This document shows, one piece after another, positions 6,244 through 6,767 of a DNA stretch of 6,767 nt. The notes below the pieces were generated by a model that worked only from the letters and a program-made list of their open reading frames with translations, searched no databases and was not told the origin of the DNA. The position numbers were made by a program, and so were the translations under genes. The first letter of the stretch is position 1; the number at the start of each line of letters is the position of its first letter. Source of the DNA: Bdellovibrio sp. ZAP7 (lineage in GTDB: Bacteria > Bacteroidota > Bacteroidia > Flavobacteriales > Flavobacteriaceae); NCBI GenBank assembly GCA_943324165.2, contig CALPKO020000073.1:1-6767 (forward strand). The letters run 5' to 3'.

Positions 6244-6767
6244 ATGAGAGTACATTTAAGCGGAAAATTTTACTTGTTAGTTTTATTATTGATATTTTCC
6301 CTTGGTCGTGGTCAAACACATGCTGAAAAAAAGTTGCAAAAACCACAATCTGTTTTAGTAGACATGTCTCCGGATTATTACGCTCAGAAATTAGCCAATT
6401 ATAGAAATAACGAAACAACTTTACTCACCAAGGGTGCGCAACAAGTTACCGTAAATGACTCTCGAAATTCAGGAAACAATACAGCTGTTCTGAATAGCTG
6501 TTTCATTCCAACGGACGCAACTTGGGATTCATTGCCAGGAAATGATGATGGATCTACAGTTGCAATTCCACTTGGATTTACTTTTTATTTTTATGGAACA
6601 CCTCATACTTCAGTTTATGTTAACAATAACGGAAACTTAAGTTTCGATGCACCTTTTGGTGGCTATCAACCGTCTGGATTTCCCTCGGCAATACCAATTC
6701 TAGCGGGATATTGGACTGATATTGATACCAGAACTTGCGGAACAGTTCGTTATAAATCCTTTGGTAC
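6244..6767 (+). CDS. Secreted protein with nidogen-like (NIDO) region, N-terminal part only
   Basis: The frame is open from ATG 6244 to the window edge: 174 codons and two bases. An in-frame TAA at 6214 with no ATG between supports this start. Residues 1-24 form a signal peptide (hydrophobic core FYLLVLLLIFSLG, likely cut near GRGQ/T or after THA), so the protein is exported by Sec. Residues about 86-174 fit a nidogen-like extracellular region: CFIPTDATWDSLPGNDDGST, IPLGFTFYFYG, VYVNNNGNLSFDAPFGGY, then ILAGYWTDIDTR. In Flavobacteriia such regions typically open large surface proteins that carry a C-terminal type IX secretion sorting or gliding-motility-associated domain. That end is outside the window, so this destination is an inference. 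Asn- and Gly-rich composition fits a surface adhesin. It is divergent from the neighbouring leftward genes and probably independently controlled. Confidence 0.85.
   Translation, partial: MRVHLSGKFYLLVLLLIFSLGRGQTHAEKKLQKPQSVLVDMSPDYYAQKLANYRNNETTLLTKGAQQVTVNDSRNSGNNTAVLNSCFIPTDATWDSLPGNDDGSTVAIPLGFTFYFYGTPHTSVYVNNNGNLSFDAPFGGYQPSGFPSAIPILAGYWTDIDTRTCGTVRYKSFG

Overview
The window looks like a chromosomal stretch of a Flavobacterium-like member of the Bacteroidota. The DNA is AT-rich and the proteins are rich in Lys, Asn, Ile and Phe. Genes lack Shine-Dalgarno sites, and several starts are preceded by the Bacteroidota promoter pattern (TTG, 17-23 nt spacer, TAnnTTTG). The protein families also fit: a class II HMG-CoA reductase, a macroglobulin-like protein with a TonB-plug-like region, and a secreted nidogen-like protein. 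The genus is an inference; there is no rRNA or other marker to fix it.

Layout: three genes lie on the minus strand. Reading in their direction, they are a 786-residue exported protein (5778-3418), a class II HMG-CoA reductase of the mevalonate pathway (3295-1979), and a membrane-anchored protein (1939 to beyond base 1) that joins an AsmA-like N-terminal region to a peptidoglycan glycosyltransferase (GT51) domain. A 465-bp AT-rich gap (5779-6243) separates them from a divergent plus-strand gene. That gene starts at 6244 and runs off the right edge; it encodes the N-terminus of a secreted protein with a nidogen-like (NIDO) region.

How the genes may work together: HMG-CoA reductase makes mevalonate, which leads to isoprenoids including the undecaprenyl carrier of lipid II. 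The GT51 domain downstream polymerises lipid II. The link is plausible but inferred. Both genes have a near-consensus promoter just before their start codons, so they could be expressed separately as well as together. The 786-residue protein and the NIDO protein are envelope or surface proteins of unknown specific role.

No RNA gene, CRISPR array, insertion sequence, phage gene or convincing terminator was seen. Most of the window is ordinary core-genome content. The items most worth a second look are the AsmA-like/GT51 fusion, the plug-like domain without a beta-barrel, and an Asp-to-Asn change in the HMG-CoA reductase cofactor motif.
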